The notes under the pieces were generated by a model. It worked only from the letters and a program-made list of their open reading frames with translations, did no database searches and had not been told where the DNA came from. From contig NC_012871.2 of the NCBI RefSeq assembly GCF_000003195.3, positions 52,294,843 through 52,358,842 on the forward strand: a stretch of 64,000 nucleotides of DNA, written 5' to 3'. A program made the translations under genes and the position numbers. Below, piece by piece: positions 32,212 through 43,931 of the stretch. The stretch is from Sorghum bicolor. Lineage: Eukaryota; Streptophyta; Magnoliopsida; Poales; Poaceae. Each line of letters begins with the position of its first letter. The stretch's first letter is position 1.

Positions 32212-35200
32212 AGCCAATGACCAAAATATTAGTTGATGGTGGTGCTGCTATCAATATTATGTCGTATGCAGTCTATCGGAAGCTTGGGAAAGGAGATCAA
32301 GATTTAACCAAGACCGATATGATGCTAAAGGACTTTTGTAATACCCGATTTTAAGGACAAAACCGGATATACACCATATGTGAGTCTTAGAAGCCAAATC
32401 TCACATATAGCTACAAATAAGGGGTAATATCAAGAGACAATGCATAAATATATAACATACTTAGTATAAAAGAGATAACCTTTGATAGCAAACAACGGAT
32501 AGACAACTCCAAACTTTGGGTGTTAACTTCACTCTATAGGATCCAACTGACTGGTTGATCACAAGCCTAAACTCCTCCTGAGGTTTGGGGGAAATAGCAA
32601 GAGTGAGTCCATGTCGAACTCCACAAGTATAACAACTAGATTGTATAGCTCCCACAATCTCATGATCAATATGACATAAATAATGTAGAGCATTAAACAA
32701 TAAACAATGAGCATATTTAACACACAAGATTCATCACCCTTAATGTAGATGTCCCCAAGGCCGCTCCTGACCGTGAACTCGGCTAGTATACTAGTTTTTA
32801 ACACTCTGCAGAGGTTGTACATCTTTACCCATGAGTCATGATTTACCCTTTCGCCCAAGGTGATCAGCCTCTTAACCCACTACCAAGGAGGGTCGGCAGG
32901 GATCACTATGAAGCCTTTCAAAAGTTCGTCTAACATGTTAGGGCCGCAAGATTTCCTTCGCGAGCAGATATAGATACCCCCCCTTCCGAATGGCATAATG
33001 ACACGCAGCCTATACATATAGGGACAGGGGCTCGCACTATACCCGTGTCGGTTCAGCCCCTCTAGCGCCCTTTCGGGTAACCGCTAACAAGCTAGAAAAG
33101 GTCTTCATACTGAGCTAAAGCCAGAGCCATTATAGCCCTCATGGTTGCACTGTTGTCCCGGGTGATCACGTACAGATAAATCCTCAAGTTGCTAAAAAGT
33201 TATTTTTATCGTTTGTTGCGTAAACATTAATCAAGTCATAAGATCATGGTCACAGAAATAAAATCCAAATGCTATACTTGCCTTGATAAAAGCTTTCCTA
33301 CTGCCCTTGTTGATTCTGCTAGTCCAAATCGCTCACTATTACCAACTCCGGTCCTTCTTGATCACCACATAAAACTCGCCGACTAGACATGATCATACCA
33401 CACAAGCATCCAAACAAACATGCATAGCAAACATAATAAATTTAGAACAGTACACCAATCAATAAAAAAGTTTTAAAACTAATCTACGCATTACTACAAG
33501 CACAAAGACGTGAAAAGCACTCTAATCGGAGCTACGACGAAAGAGAAATAACTATCGTAAAATTTACTTTATAAGAGAAAAAGAAAACTACATGCTTCGT
33601 TGATTTCAATAGTTATATAAAATATCTATAAGATACTTTAGCAAAATACCTAGATTGAACTAAACTAAATTATACTTGAACAAAATCAAGTTAAAACTAA
33701 TAATATTTTATTTATAAATGTTATCGTATAAATTAAACAAATTAGATCTAATTTTACAAAAGGAAGTAACGTGTGGAAATCTATTGGAATTATGTATGAT
33801 CATGTTCAAGCTAAGTAGTTAAGATTGTGAAACATGATTATGTTTGTAATTAATTATATTAATGATTACCAAAGTTCGACACCTATATTGCTTTTAGTTA
33901 TAAAACTATAGTTGTATGTATATTAATCAAATTAATATCTAAATTATAAGTTCTCAAGCACGTGCCATGTTAAGGATGCTACACAAACTAAATCGGAGCT
34001 AATATGATACAGATATCAGTATTGTATTATTTGACAAGAATAATATTTTTAGTACTTCACGGTGAAACGATAGATCAGAGATAGAAACAATTATTAACTT
34101 GGGCAAGGAACCGATGGAGCGGCTGACCTTTAGTCATGCATGCATGTTCTCTGTTCTTCATCAGGAAAAATAACTGCATTGCTTGCGTACTGCATAAGGC
34201 CCATTCTTGAATACAGTTGGACGTGAACGAGTCGGTATGCTGAACTTCATGGCTAGACGCAGATGGAGTGGTGCATGGCCGCCTTGTTACCTTGACGGAG
34301 GCACATAATCACAAATAGATGGAACTTTGGTGATGTCTAGAGGTGCCATGCATGGACGGACGCCACGAACAGTCAAAGTGGATGACGTGATTAGTTGAAC
34401 CAGAGACGACGGCGTCATGATTCAACAGGCAGCAACTCTCGCTTCCTCACAGATGGCTATATGCTTGGCGTCCTTCTCCTTCATGGCCGGCTGCATTTTT
34501 ATCTTTGGTTGGTTGATTGCTGATGGTGTTCTCTTCCATGGCCGAGAGGCAGCCATTCTGTCTGGTGCATGACAGCCCATCTCTCTTTCCAAGGCCTGAT
34601 GGCCAGTAGGGAGCAACGACGACATCAACGGGGGCATCCAATAGCATGGCTTGTCTAGATTTTCGGCAGAGTCAGAGCGGAAGGGGGCGCACATGAGCGG
34701 TTGTGTCCACCAGCAAGGGATGAACGGATCTGGTGGTGGTGGCTCGTCGGGAAGCGAGGCGATCGAACTGCGGCGGCTTGCTAAGGCTTTGACAACATGG
34801 CAAAAAGATATAGCCACCGACGGTGTGCAGAGAGGCTTGCTGAGGCTTTCTGTGAAATTCCTCGAGAGGGATAATCGATGATGAATGCAAGGTTACCCGT
34901 TACAGTGATTTGTTCGTGCTTTGCTCAAAGGGTTGGCAGATATAAATAGGGAGAAGAACTCCCCACATCAACGTCAATTAGCAATATGGTACTAATTGAT
35001 TTGCAACCTTTATTTTTACTAATAGACCTAATTAATTATTAAAGCCCATTAGTAAATAAAGACATTGGCCATTGAGATTATGGGCTTGAGCGTGGGATAA
35101 AATGAAAGATTTTATTATTTTCAAAATTAATTAATTTGGCAAATAAAATAATCCTTAAAAAAGTCTAGAATTATTATTTAAGTCATGAAAAATACTCCAA

Positions 35201-36108
35201 ATACTCCAGAAATTCAAGGAAAAATCTCGGAGACATTATGGAACAAGAGAAAACCAATTAAAGTATTTGGATCTCATGATAAGATTATTTTGAGCATCTA
35301 AAAATTAGATCATGCTCATAGAAAAGTGAGAACAAAAGCTGGAAAAAAAATTCCTGAAAAGTTTGTAGAGATTGCTTGATGGATGAGGAACTAAAAGAAG
35401 TGCTTTGAGTGACAAAGAAAAGATTTTAGAAAGCTCCTAATAAAAACTTGAGCTTAGAAACAAGGAATTTGGTTGTAGATAAAGATAAAGATATACTTAC
35501 CCGGAAGATCGTTCTACTAAACGTAATTTTAAAAACTTTGCTTAGTCTCAACACACAAAGGAGCAACAAATAAACATCACTTAAAACATATGTACCAGCA
35601 TGTATGCACAACAATGTTGCTAAACCCTATGATGAATTTTAATTTAAGGAAAATTTTCATTTTACTATATTTTCATGAGCACAGAAATACAAAATAAATT
35701 ATTTTAGCTCTATTTTCAAATTGCAAAATTTAGGGTATTATAACTTTGAAGGGAATGTGTCTCCGGTTAAGGGGGCAATATGCGTCGAGTTGACCATCTG
35801 CAGCAAAACCTTGCCGACAACTTTTTTCGTGATCAGTGGAAAGGGTGCTTATAATCTGCTACTAGGGAGAGATTGGATCCATGCCAATTGTTGCATCCCG
35901 TCAACAATGCACCAATGCTTGGTTCAGTGGGTAGGTGACAAGATTGAGATTGTCCCGGGAGATTCTTCTTATGTCATCGCATCGGCAGAAGCGGATACTT
36001 ATGAAAGGACCAGGTGCATCTCAGGAGAAGTTTGGGAGAAGGATTTTCTCAAAGTTGCCGATTATGAAATTCCACCGATCCAAGCAGTTGGTTCTGATGA
36101 GGAATTTT
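32212..36108 (+). pseudogene. Tat protease region, split by a solo LTR
   Basis: The first part (32212-32336) has the active site KILVDGGAAINIMS. The frame resumes at 35743 with EGNVSPVKGAICVEL and the domain's second half, ending in GKGAYNLLLGRDWIH. The two parts join in frame once the 3.4-kb insertion and one copy of its 5-bp target duplication are disregarded. The frame ends at TAA 36106-36108, where a one-base shift separates it from the following RT/RNase H frame. Confidence 0.8.
32337..35742. mobile_element. Solo LTR, 3.4 kb, with exact 5-bp target duplication
   Basis: It starts TGTAATACCC and ends GGGTATTATA (inverted-repeat termini, last bases drifted). It is flanked by ACTTT at 32332-32336 and 35743-35747. 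Length and termini fit the long LTRs of the Tekay/Del chromovirus type in grasses; that family call is an inference. No gag, pol or primer site is inside. A TATA-like ATATAAATAGGGAG at about 34930 is compatible with an LTR promoter. Confidence 0.75.
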
Positions 36109-36109
36109 A

Positions 36110-38566
36110 ATGGATATGTTCGCCGATGATGGAAAATTAGGCCAGGGGTTTACATCGGCCGATGATTTAGTAGAGGTAGATATAGGGCAATTTCTTGGTT
36201 TCATGGTGCATCAGAGAGGAATTGAGATTAGTAGGAGATCTATTGATGCCATCAATAAAATAGTTGCTCCTACCAACAAAACTGAACTCCAGTCTTTGAT
36301 CGGCAAGGTAAATTTTATCAGACGGTTTATATCTAATTTATCTGGTAGAATTCGTGCTTTCAGTCCTTTACTCAAATTGAAAGCCGATCAAGAGTTTATG
36401 TGGGGAGAAGAGCAGCAGTTGGCCTTGGATGAAATCAAGAATTATTTGACAAATTCTCCAATTTTAATTCCACCTCGGCAAGGAAAACCTTTCAGATTAT
36501 ATTTGTCTATCGATGGGTTAGTCATCGGTTCGGCTTTGATTCAAGAATTTGAAGGGAAGGAGCGTGTAATTTATTATTTAAGTAGAAGACTGGTTGATGC
36601 TGAGACCAGGTATTCGGCAATAGAAAAATTATGTTTATGCCTATATTTTTCATGCATTAAGTTGAGACACTATTTGCTATCGGCCGAATGCACTGTTATA
36701 TGCAAAGATGATGTAGTCTGATACATGTTGTCCATGCCGATTATGAGTGGGCGAATCGGGAAATGGATTTTGGCGCTGTCGGAATTCGATCTACGTTACG
36801 AATCGGCTAAAGCAGTTAAAGGGCAAATTATGGCCAATTTTGTGACTCAACATTGCAGTGTAGTGGAGGCTTTGGAAATTGTGCCTTTGACGCTCTTCTT
36901 TGATAGATCTACGTGTGACCGGGGGGCAGGAATCGTCATAGTATTAATTTCCCCTCAGTGAAGGAAGTATGAATTCTTTTTGCCGATTATTGCCACGTCA
37001 ACGAATAATCAAGCCGAGTATCAAGCTTTGATCAAGGGGTTAGAATTGTTAAAAGAGGTTCATGCTGATGCTATTGAAATTTTCGGGGATTCTATGTTGG
37101 TCATAAATCAGTTGGCTAGAAGTTATGAATGCCGAAGCGAAGTCTTGATAACTTATTATGAAAAAAGTATACAACTATTAAAGGAATTCAAGGATTTTTG
37201 ATTAGAGCATGTTCCTCGATTACATAATGAGGAGGCTAATCGGTTGGTTCAACATGCCTCGGGATGTCAACCCATATTGAATGCGTTATCGGCAATTAGT
37301 GCCGATGATTGGAGAAAAGAGATTATTGATTATTTAAAGAATCCATCTAAGAAGGTTGAGAGATGTATCCGGTTTCAAGCTACCAAATATGTGCTCCTCG
37401 AGGATGAGCTTTATTATCAAACAATAGATGGGGTTCTTCTCAGATCCTTAGGCGATGATGAAGCTAAAAGTTTGATGGGAGAAATCCATAAAGGGGTGTG
37501 TGGAGCACATCAGTCGGCCTTTAAGATGAAATGGATGATCAGGAGAAATGGGTATTATTGGCCAACCATACTTGAAGATTGCTTTAAATATTTCAAAGGA
37601 TGTCAGGGATGTCAGAAATTTGGTAATATTCAAAGGGCACCCGCATCGGCCATGAATCCCATTATTAAACCTTGGCTGTTCCGGGGATGGGCTATTAATC
37701 TAATCGGCCAGATTTACCCACCATCGAGTAAAGGGCATAAATTCATCTTAGTCGCCACTGATTATTTCACTAAGTGGGTTGAGGCTATTCCTTTGAAGAA
37801 AGTTACGTCGGCCAATATGATTGATTTTGTGAAAGAACATATTATTTACCGATTTGGTATTCCTCAAACAATTACTACCGATCAGGGTACTATGTTTACA
37901 TCGGGAGAGTTTGATGAATTTGCAATCGGTATGGGAATTAAAGTGTTGAATTCTTCTCCTTATTATGCTCAAGCCAATGGGCAGGCCGAGGCATCTAACA
38001 AAGGAATTATTAAACTTATCAAACGGAAGATTGAGGAAAATCCTAGGAGGTGGCATACATTGTTGAATGAAGCTTTATGGTCATATCGGATGGCTTGTCA
38101 TGGGTCGACCAAAGTTTCACCTTATCAGTTGGTGTATGGGCACGATGCAGTACTACCATTAGAAATTAAGGCTGGGTCTAGGCGATTATCTTTTCAGGAT
38201 CAGTTGACTGCCGATGACTATGCTACTTTGATGAAAGATGAGTTAGATGATTTAGTAGGGCATCGGCTCAAAGCTTTGGCAAGTATAGAAGAAAATAAAA
38301 AGAGAGTTGTCAGGTGGTATGATAAAAAGGTAAAGGCTAAGGAGTTTACCGATGGAGATTTGGTCTGGAAGCTGATATTGCCGATTGGGAATAAAAGTTC
38401 AAAGTTTGGCAAGTGGTCTCCCAATTGGGAAGGTCCTTATCGGATAAGTCGGTCTGCTTCTGGTAATGCCTATATTCTGGAAACTCTCGAAGGAGTTGAA
38501 TTTCTCAAAGCATTGAATGGAAAATATTTAAAGAAATATTACCCAAGTATATGGGTCGATGCATAA
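36110..38566 (+). pseudogene. Tat pol remnant: RT thumb, two RNase H domains, integrase
   Basis: After VEVDIG the sequence jumps directly to QFLGFMVHQRGIEIS, the end of an RT palm/connection, so the fingers and the YxDD catalytic core are missing. Then come the RT-linked RNase H (FRLYLSIDGLVIGSALIQ), and a second RNase H (LFFDRS, NNQAEYQALIKG, IFGDSM) as in Tat. Integrase follows, with an HHCC zinc finger (HKGVCGAH...CQGCQKF), catalytic Asp in VATDYFTKWVE, Asp in TTDQGTMF and Glu in NGQAEASNKG. The C-terminal part holds a GDLVWK motif. Stops TGA at 36719, 36959 and 37199 break the RNase H region. The integrase frame from 37244 to 38566 is intact. Confidence 0.85.
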
Positions 38567-38722
38567 AAGTTTAAGTGCCGATAACACTCCTATCGGCTGG
38601 ATTGAAATGTATCTGGGACTAAAGATGATGTTTCAAAAGGGTGCCGATAACAATCCTATTGGCTAGACTAAAATAATTAGCAGTCTTTGAAGAAAGAGCA
38701 AAACACGCCACCGATGAAAAGA
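38567..38722 (+). other. Spacer between integrase and the antisense gene
   Basis: Short region with repeated GTGCCGATAAC and CCTAT(C/T)GGCT motifs. The two convergent genes end within 160 bp of each other. Confidence 0.5.
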
Positions 38723-41700
38723 TCATACATTTAGCAGAGCTTGGATCGCCGATATAGCGCGCAGACGGACTTGATCGGCTTCTTCTATCTCCTTGATGTC
38801 TTCATCGGCAGAACCCTCCGCTGGCTTCAGCTTCTTCTTCATCTGCAATGCCTTGCGGGCTTGAATGTTTCGCTCTTGTTCGAGGGTCTTGATCATTTCA
38901 GGCAGCTGACTTTCTTCTTGTTGAGCTTGGGACAGAGCCTCTTCTACTTGCTTAAGCTCTGCCAATAGGGCTTCCCTTTTTGCCGATAGATCAGAGATCT
39001 TTTGTTTCAGCGTATCTCTAGAGGATTTTAGAATGCCGATGCTCTTGTACTTCTCATCGGCAAGATGCTTCACTTTCATTACCTCCTCTGAGAGCTGGGC
39101 ATGAGTGGCTCTATCGGCAAGGCGTTGGGCAGCTTTTTGATACTGAAGCTGGCGGCTCTCTAAGTGCGCAGCCTGAAAAAGAGTCTCCTCGGCATCGGCG
39201 GGGATTTGGCCTTTGAGAGCCCTAAACAGAGCCTTGGCTGGATCAGAGTCATCAACCAGTTGGGTTGTATCCTGATGAAGCAGGGTCAGCAAATCTTCCA
39301 GCTTTGCTCTGATTTCTGCCGATGAAATCCCGATTGCTTAAGAAGAGCTTGCTTCCTCACCTTCATTGTCGAAAATTTCGATGGCAAAGGAGAACAGGCT
39401 GTCGGGAGAATCTTGTTCCTAAAAAGAAGATAAAATAAGTTATTTGATGATCAAGTACTAGTGATGGAAAATAGAAATCAGGTGACTTACTTGTTTCAGG
39501 GCAATTTCTTGCCTCTGGCTAGCTGAAGCCGATGGCATAATGGGTTGATCGGCTGGAGTTGCCGATGGAATGATGTCAGCTGAAAATGATATAATAATAA
39601 TGAGTGTTACAAGTTAAAAAAATCCATCGACAAATAATCTTATGGACAGAACCTTACCTTGAGGGGGTGCAATACTTGTCTGAATCGAAGAGACTACCGA
39701 TGATATGATTGAACTCACTGGATCAGCGGTCTGCTCATGTCCATCGGTTGATGTCTCTTCTGGCTGAGGTGCTTCTTGTGGCTGAGATGGAGACAGTGCT
39801 TGTTGTGTCTGAGCTCCTGGTGAAGAAGGGGATGATTCTACATTAATCGGCGACCCTGGAGGAGGAGGAGGAGGCGCTGCTGTCTTCTGACGCTTTGCTT
39901 GTGACTTAGTGCTCTTGGGGCCCTTTCTCTTTACTTGACTGGACTGGGGGCATCGGCAGTTTTCTTGGTACTTTTGGTCTTTGCCGATTTGCCCGTTTGC
40001 TGATACAACGATAAAAGTTTCATCAGAACAAGTGTAACAGGGTATTAATGGAATTTTGGTTGAGAAAGTGAAAGTTACCGATGAGGTGCCCATGGCGGCC
40101 GATGTATCCTAAAAAGGTCGTGTAAGTGTGGAATGGAATCAGTATAATTTGAAGAGATAAAAACTTTCTACCTTGAAAACTTGCGCCATAGCAGCAGCAG
40201 CGACCGATGGAGATGTCTTGGTCCGCTTGGTGGTGATTTTCTTGAAACGTGCGCCCCGGTGCATTAAGGCCGCTAAGCTTGGGGCATTGTTGCCGATCAA
40301 AGAGATCGGACCTAATGGGAGGAGTTCGATTGGCTTGCCACTTCTGCTGACTGATGGGGGTGTGTCGTCGATCTATATAAAACAAAAGAAGTAAGTTGCC
40401 GATAAGAACGAAAATAAAAGAATTGAGACATCGGTTGAAGACTTACAGTGTTTTCGGGGACTTTGTATGTGGAGTCGATCATACCGCGGTATGTGAGAGC
40501 CGATCTACAGAACAAATGCTCCTTCCATTCTGCCCACCATTGTTTGTACGCCTGAGTGATGAAGAGAGCTGGGATCCAAGCCGATAGGTCGATATTTGAT
40601 GTATCGGCATTTGGTGGGAGTTGGGCTATTCTGATCCACTCAAGACCACTGGTGATGATCTCCCTTGGTTTCACTACATTGGCATAACAGAGCGGAATCG
40701 GCAGCTGTCCAAAAGCCAATTGACGGGCTAATGTCGATGGATTGTAGAACTCGTAAGTGAGATTGGAAGCTTTCCCACTACCAAAGAAGTTCACTGGTAT
40801 AGCTCTCGGAGTGATGATTGCCATCATCAGATCATGGTCTTTGTTGAGAGCGTTGTCGAAGCGATGAAAAGTCAGGGGAGATCTGGTGTCTGGATCCTCA
40901 TAAGGCAACCATGCCCACTGTTCTTTGGCCAAACCCTCATAAAGGGTCTGAAAGAATTGGCTAACCTGATCTTCATTGCCACCGGTACCAGGGAGAACTA
41001 TGGCAGCTTCACCATAGTTCAGAGGGGGGCGAGTTGCCGATTCTTCCTCGTCTAGCTCATGATCTTCGGCTATATCTCTGGGGAAGCGCTGTGCAAAAAG
41101 GTCAAATTCAAGACGTTTGTGCATGTGGACACTAAGCCACATGTTGATGAACCACCAAGGTCCCCCTAAGTTGCCGATGGGTTGGCCTAGCAGGAGTTTC
41201 TTAGCTACCTGATGGAGAAGGTGGTAAACAGAACCGAGCAAGTATCGGCCACCATTGGCCAGTCTCTCTGCTGCCGATAGGTAGACAGAGGTTGGTCCTG
41301 CTGATCGGCCACAAAATACAAACTTATCCGGCCACATATTCAAGAAAATGGCCTGTTCTCTTTCCCCGACAGATCCTGTTTTTCGGTACTTCTGAATATA
41401 TCCAGACCAACCGCCGAAAGCATGAGTCTCTACCTTAGAACTGGGCTTGGTGTCAAACAGATGACTATTATCGGCAGTTGATATGTCTAAACCAGTGAGC
41501 ATGAGTACATCGGCAAGAGTAGGTGAAGCAGGGCCATGGCCGAATACAAAGGCGTTGAGTGTGTCGGACCAAAAGTACGAGGCAGCTATCAATAGTGACT
41601 CGTTCCTCTCCATATCGGCAATGGATAATCTGATGCATTGGTCTAATTTTCGCTCGCCCCATTGGACTTCATTTGAGTGGCTGACTCTCAGAAACCAGAC

Positions 41701-42033
41701 TTTCCATCCCTTGGTAGGACTGGGCCAGGAACGGAAGGCATCTTTCCACAGATCTAAAGAAAAGTTTTCGGCTCTAAAAGGGATTCTATTTGTTTCTGCG
41801 TTTATCAGATCGGTAGGATCTGGGTTTCCCAATGGACCGAGGCATTGAAAGTGAGGTTGATCGGTAGGGATAATGATTTTATCAGCCAACTCCTAAAGAG
41901 ATAGAGGATGAAAGAATAGAAAAAGAAGAAAAAAGTACTCAGTAACCAGATTTGCGGATGAACAGGAGTACGGTAAAAGTATAAAAAAAGGGGATGATAG
42001 GCTGACCTTAGGAACGATGAAGTTGATGGCCAT
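38723..42033 (-). pseudogene. Antisense plant-mobile-domain-like gene of the Tat element, seven exons
   Basis: Exons by GT-AG and phase: 42007-42033 (ATG 42033, MAINFIVPK), 40447-41892, 40172-40372, 40079-40108, 39658-39999, 39491-39579 and 38723-39418. Exon 2 (482 codons, fully open) resembles the plant mobile domain: WKDAFRSWPSPTKGWKVWFL, LLIAASYFWSDTLNAFVFG, LTGLDIS and WWFINMW. Exon 5 is basic then proline-rich (KSQAKRQK, APPPPPPG). Exon 7 is a long Lys/Glu/Gln-rich coiled coil (QISDLSAKREALLAELK-like). Exon 5 is one base short for the phase of its junctions, and exon 7 holds an in-frame TAA at 39338-39340; all other junctions keep phase. Antisense ORFs of this kind between pol and the 3' LTR are known in Tat elements. 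Their function is unknown; a nuclear protein is plausible from the basic segment. Confidence 0.75.
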
Positions 42034-42595
42034 TTCTTCTCGAGGAAGAGGAGATATCGAGGGCTTGGAAGATTGATGGAGGAAGCCCTTGCTGGAGTTC
42101 TTGGAGATCTCAGGCAATGCCGCCGTCAGGAAAGTGGACTTGAGGCTGTGGAATGATAAGATGGAGAAAGAGTACCGGAGAAGGAAGTATTTATAGGACA
42201 AAACAGACAGGGGCAAATCTAACTTATCTCTTTGCCGCATCCGTGAAATCTGAGGGTGTTCAGATAGATATGGTAACTGTTCGCACGATAATCAAAGGAT
42301 TGCGCAGGTGATTTGACAGTGAGCGGTCATAATTTTGAAGATATTTTACTGTGCAAGATCGCTTGGTCGGTTCAACGGCAACTTTCTCCAACGGTAATAT
42401 TGCCGATGAGCGCATGAGTAGGGAGGTTCGGTTCGAGAGGTTGAGAAATTTGAGGAACCTGTAGGAGAATCTGGCTAAGGTTGTTTAGATTTGGTGGCTG
42501 ATTACCAAATTGGGAGAAGTAATTGTGGAAAGGCGTCATTACTGCAGAGAATTTCGGAGCATTAATAATTTTATACTCTGAAATTGGGGGGCATG
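42034..42595 (-). promoter_or_regulatory. Upstream region of the antisense gene, and purine tract of the Tat element
   Basis: On the minus strand a TATA-like sequence (TATAAATAC at about 42187-42195) lies about 155 bases before the antisense ATG, so the gene probably has its own promoter inside the element. On the plus strand AAATTGGGGGGCATG at 42581-42595 abuts the 3' LTR and is the likely polypurine tract. Confidence 0.55.
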
Positions 42596-43374
42596 TGTTG
42601 ACACCGTTTTTGGACACGTATCTTTTGATGCGCATCTGGAGTTAATGAGATGTAGATCGGCAGATGAAGCAGTGATAACTAGTCTACGGAGGAGTTGCCG
42701 ATGAAGGTGGTTGTCGATGGGAATACAACCGAATATGATCAAATCCAGAAGTGGTGACGTGTTCGTGCCGATGACCAGTATCGGTGTCTGCCGATGGCTG
42801 TGATAGGTGGTCTGCCGATGACTCTGAAGAAAGGGACGGAGGCTGCCGATTGATGCGTGGCAGTGTCCCGATCGGTTACGGGGGTAGTCTAATGTTTTCC
42901 TTAGTTATTAGAGTTTGTTTTTGTTTAATTTGGAATTCGAGTCCTAGTCGTGTCTTGTTGTAATTCCTTTGAACAGGGTATAAATGTTAATTTGGAATTT
43001 GAGTCCTAGTCATGTCTGGTTGTAATTCCTTTGAACAGGGTATAAATGTAGACCCTAAGGCAATGTAATAAAAAATATATCAATCAATCTAACACAAGTT
43101 TTTACTCATACTACAGCATCTACTTTTTCGACGACTTCGTCATATTTTCTTTTTACTACGAGTTCTTAGGAATTCGTCGAGTCAAACTCGGCGTGTTCTC
43201 GAGTTCCGCGTGATCACCTCTTGGCCGTGACATCCGGACGCATCGCTGTTGTCGGGACCAAAGTGTTCAAGTTATCACCTTTGTCGATTATAAGGTCAAA
43301 TCGGCTGGCACGCCTTAACGTTTGAATCGGGTATTAGCCCTTTGTGTTTGCAGATCAGCTTTTGCACCAACACA
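42596..43374 (+). repeat. 3' LTR of the Tat element, with duplicated core-promoter segment
   Basis: 779 bp. It differs from the 5' LTR mainly by a tandem duplication of about 60 bp (about 42925-43050), so that TTTGAACAGGGTATAAATG occurs twice. Otherwise it shows scattered substitutions. Confidence 0.9.
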
Positions 43375-43931
43375 TCTTAATAGAGATGACTTTATTATAA
43401 TTTGATTGTGACCTAGAGATCTAGGTATATACATCATTATCATTGTCGCTATGGCATGGCATCCAAGATTAGCCATATATCAACCTCCGCCCCTAAAAAA
43501 GTGGTACATAGCACAAATTATGAAGTATCCATGAATCTTTTTATGTTTTGATAGTGCCGATAGCCCCTTCTATAATTCGATTATAACACATAGATCTATG
43601 TTTTTATGGCATCCATATTACTTGTGATTCATCATGTGCACGGTCATTATAGCCTTTATGGTTTTATTAAGCCATAGATACATAGTCATTCATTTAATTT
43701 ACATTTTTAATTCATGGCTGAGTAACTTAGGTTCGCAAAAAAAGATGTTATTTCCTCAAGACAAATTTTGAATAAAAAATTTGGAAACCCAAATTTCTTA
43801 AAACCTAAATTATTCAACCCGATTTTTGTTATTTTTATAACGGAGTGCCTGCACCCCAGTTATTGTGGACAACTGGACATGCTCTTGTTCACTCCAATGT
43901 TTCATTTTGCGTATCAAATACAGTACATATA
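43375..43931. other. AT-rich intergenic DNA
   Basis: No gene. A weak internal repeat (TTATAATTTGATTGTGACCTAGAGATCTA near 43393 and a diverged copy near 43570) suggests an old, unclassified element. Confidence 0.4.

Larger units (their letters stand above)
18084..43374 (+). mobile_element. Tat-lineage Ty3/gypsy LTR retrotransposon with nested insertions
   Basis: Two direct LTRs (18084-18800, 42596-43374) both begin TGTTGACACCGTTTTTGG and enclose, in order on the plus strand: primer-site region, gag, protease, a remnant of RT, two consecutive RNase H domains and integrase, then an antisense gene and a purine tract. The RT-linked RNase H followed by a second RNase H and the antisense ORF before the 3' LTR are hallmarks of the Tat lineage. 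Two later insertions split it (21973-32211 and 32337-35742); without them it is about 11.6 kb. Coding parts are broken by stops, a frameshift and loss of the RT core. I could not align a convincing 5-bp target duplication at the outer borders. Confidence 0.9.

Noticed and set aside
34422..34890. Several overlapping frames in the solo LTR
   Set aside because: Overlap on both strands, with no domain, inside an LTR. GC-richer patch only.
18079..43380. Target-site duplication of the Tat element
   Set aside because: The bases before 18084 (AAGCT) and after 43374 (TCTTA) do not match under any border I tried, so none is reported.
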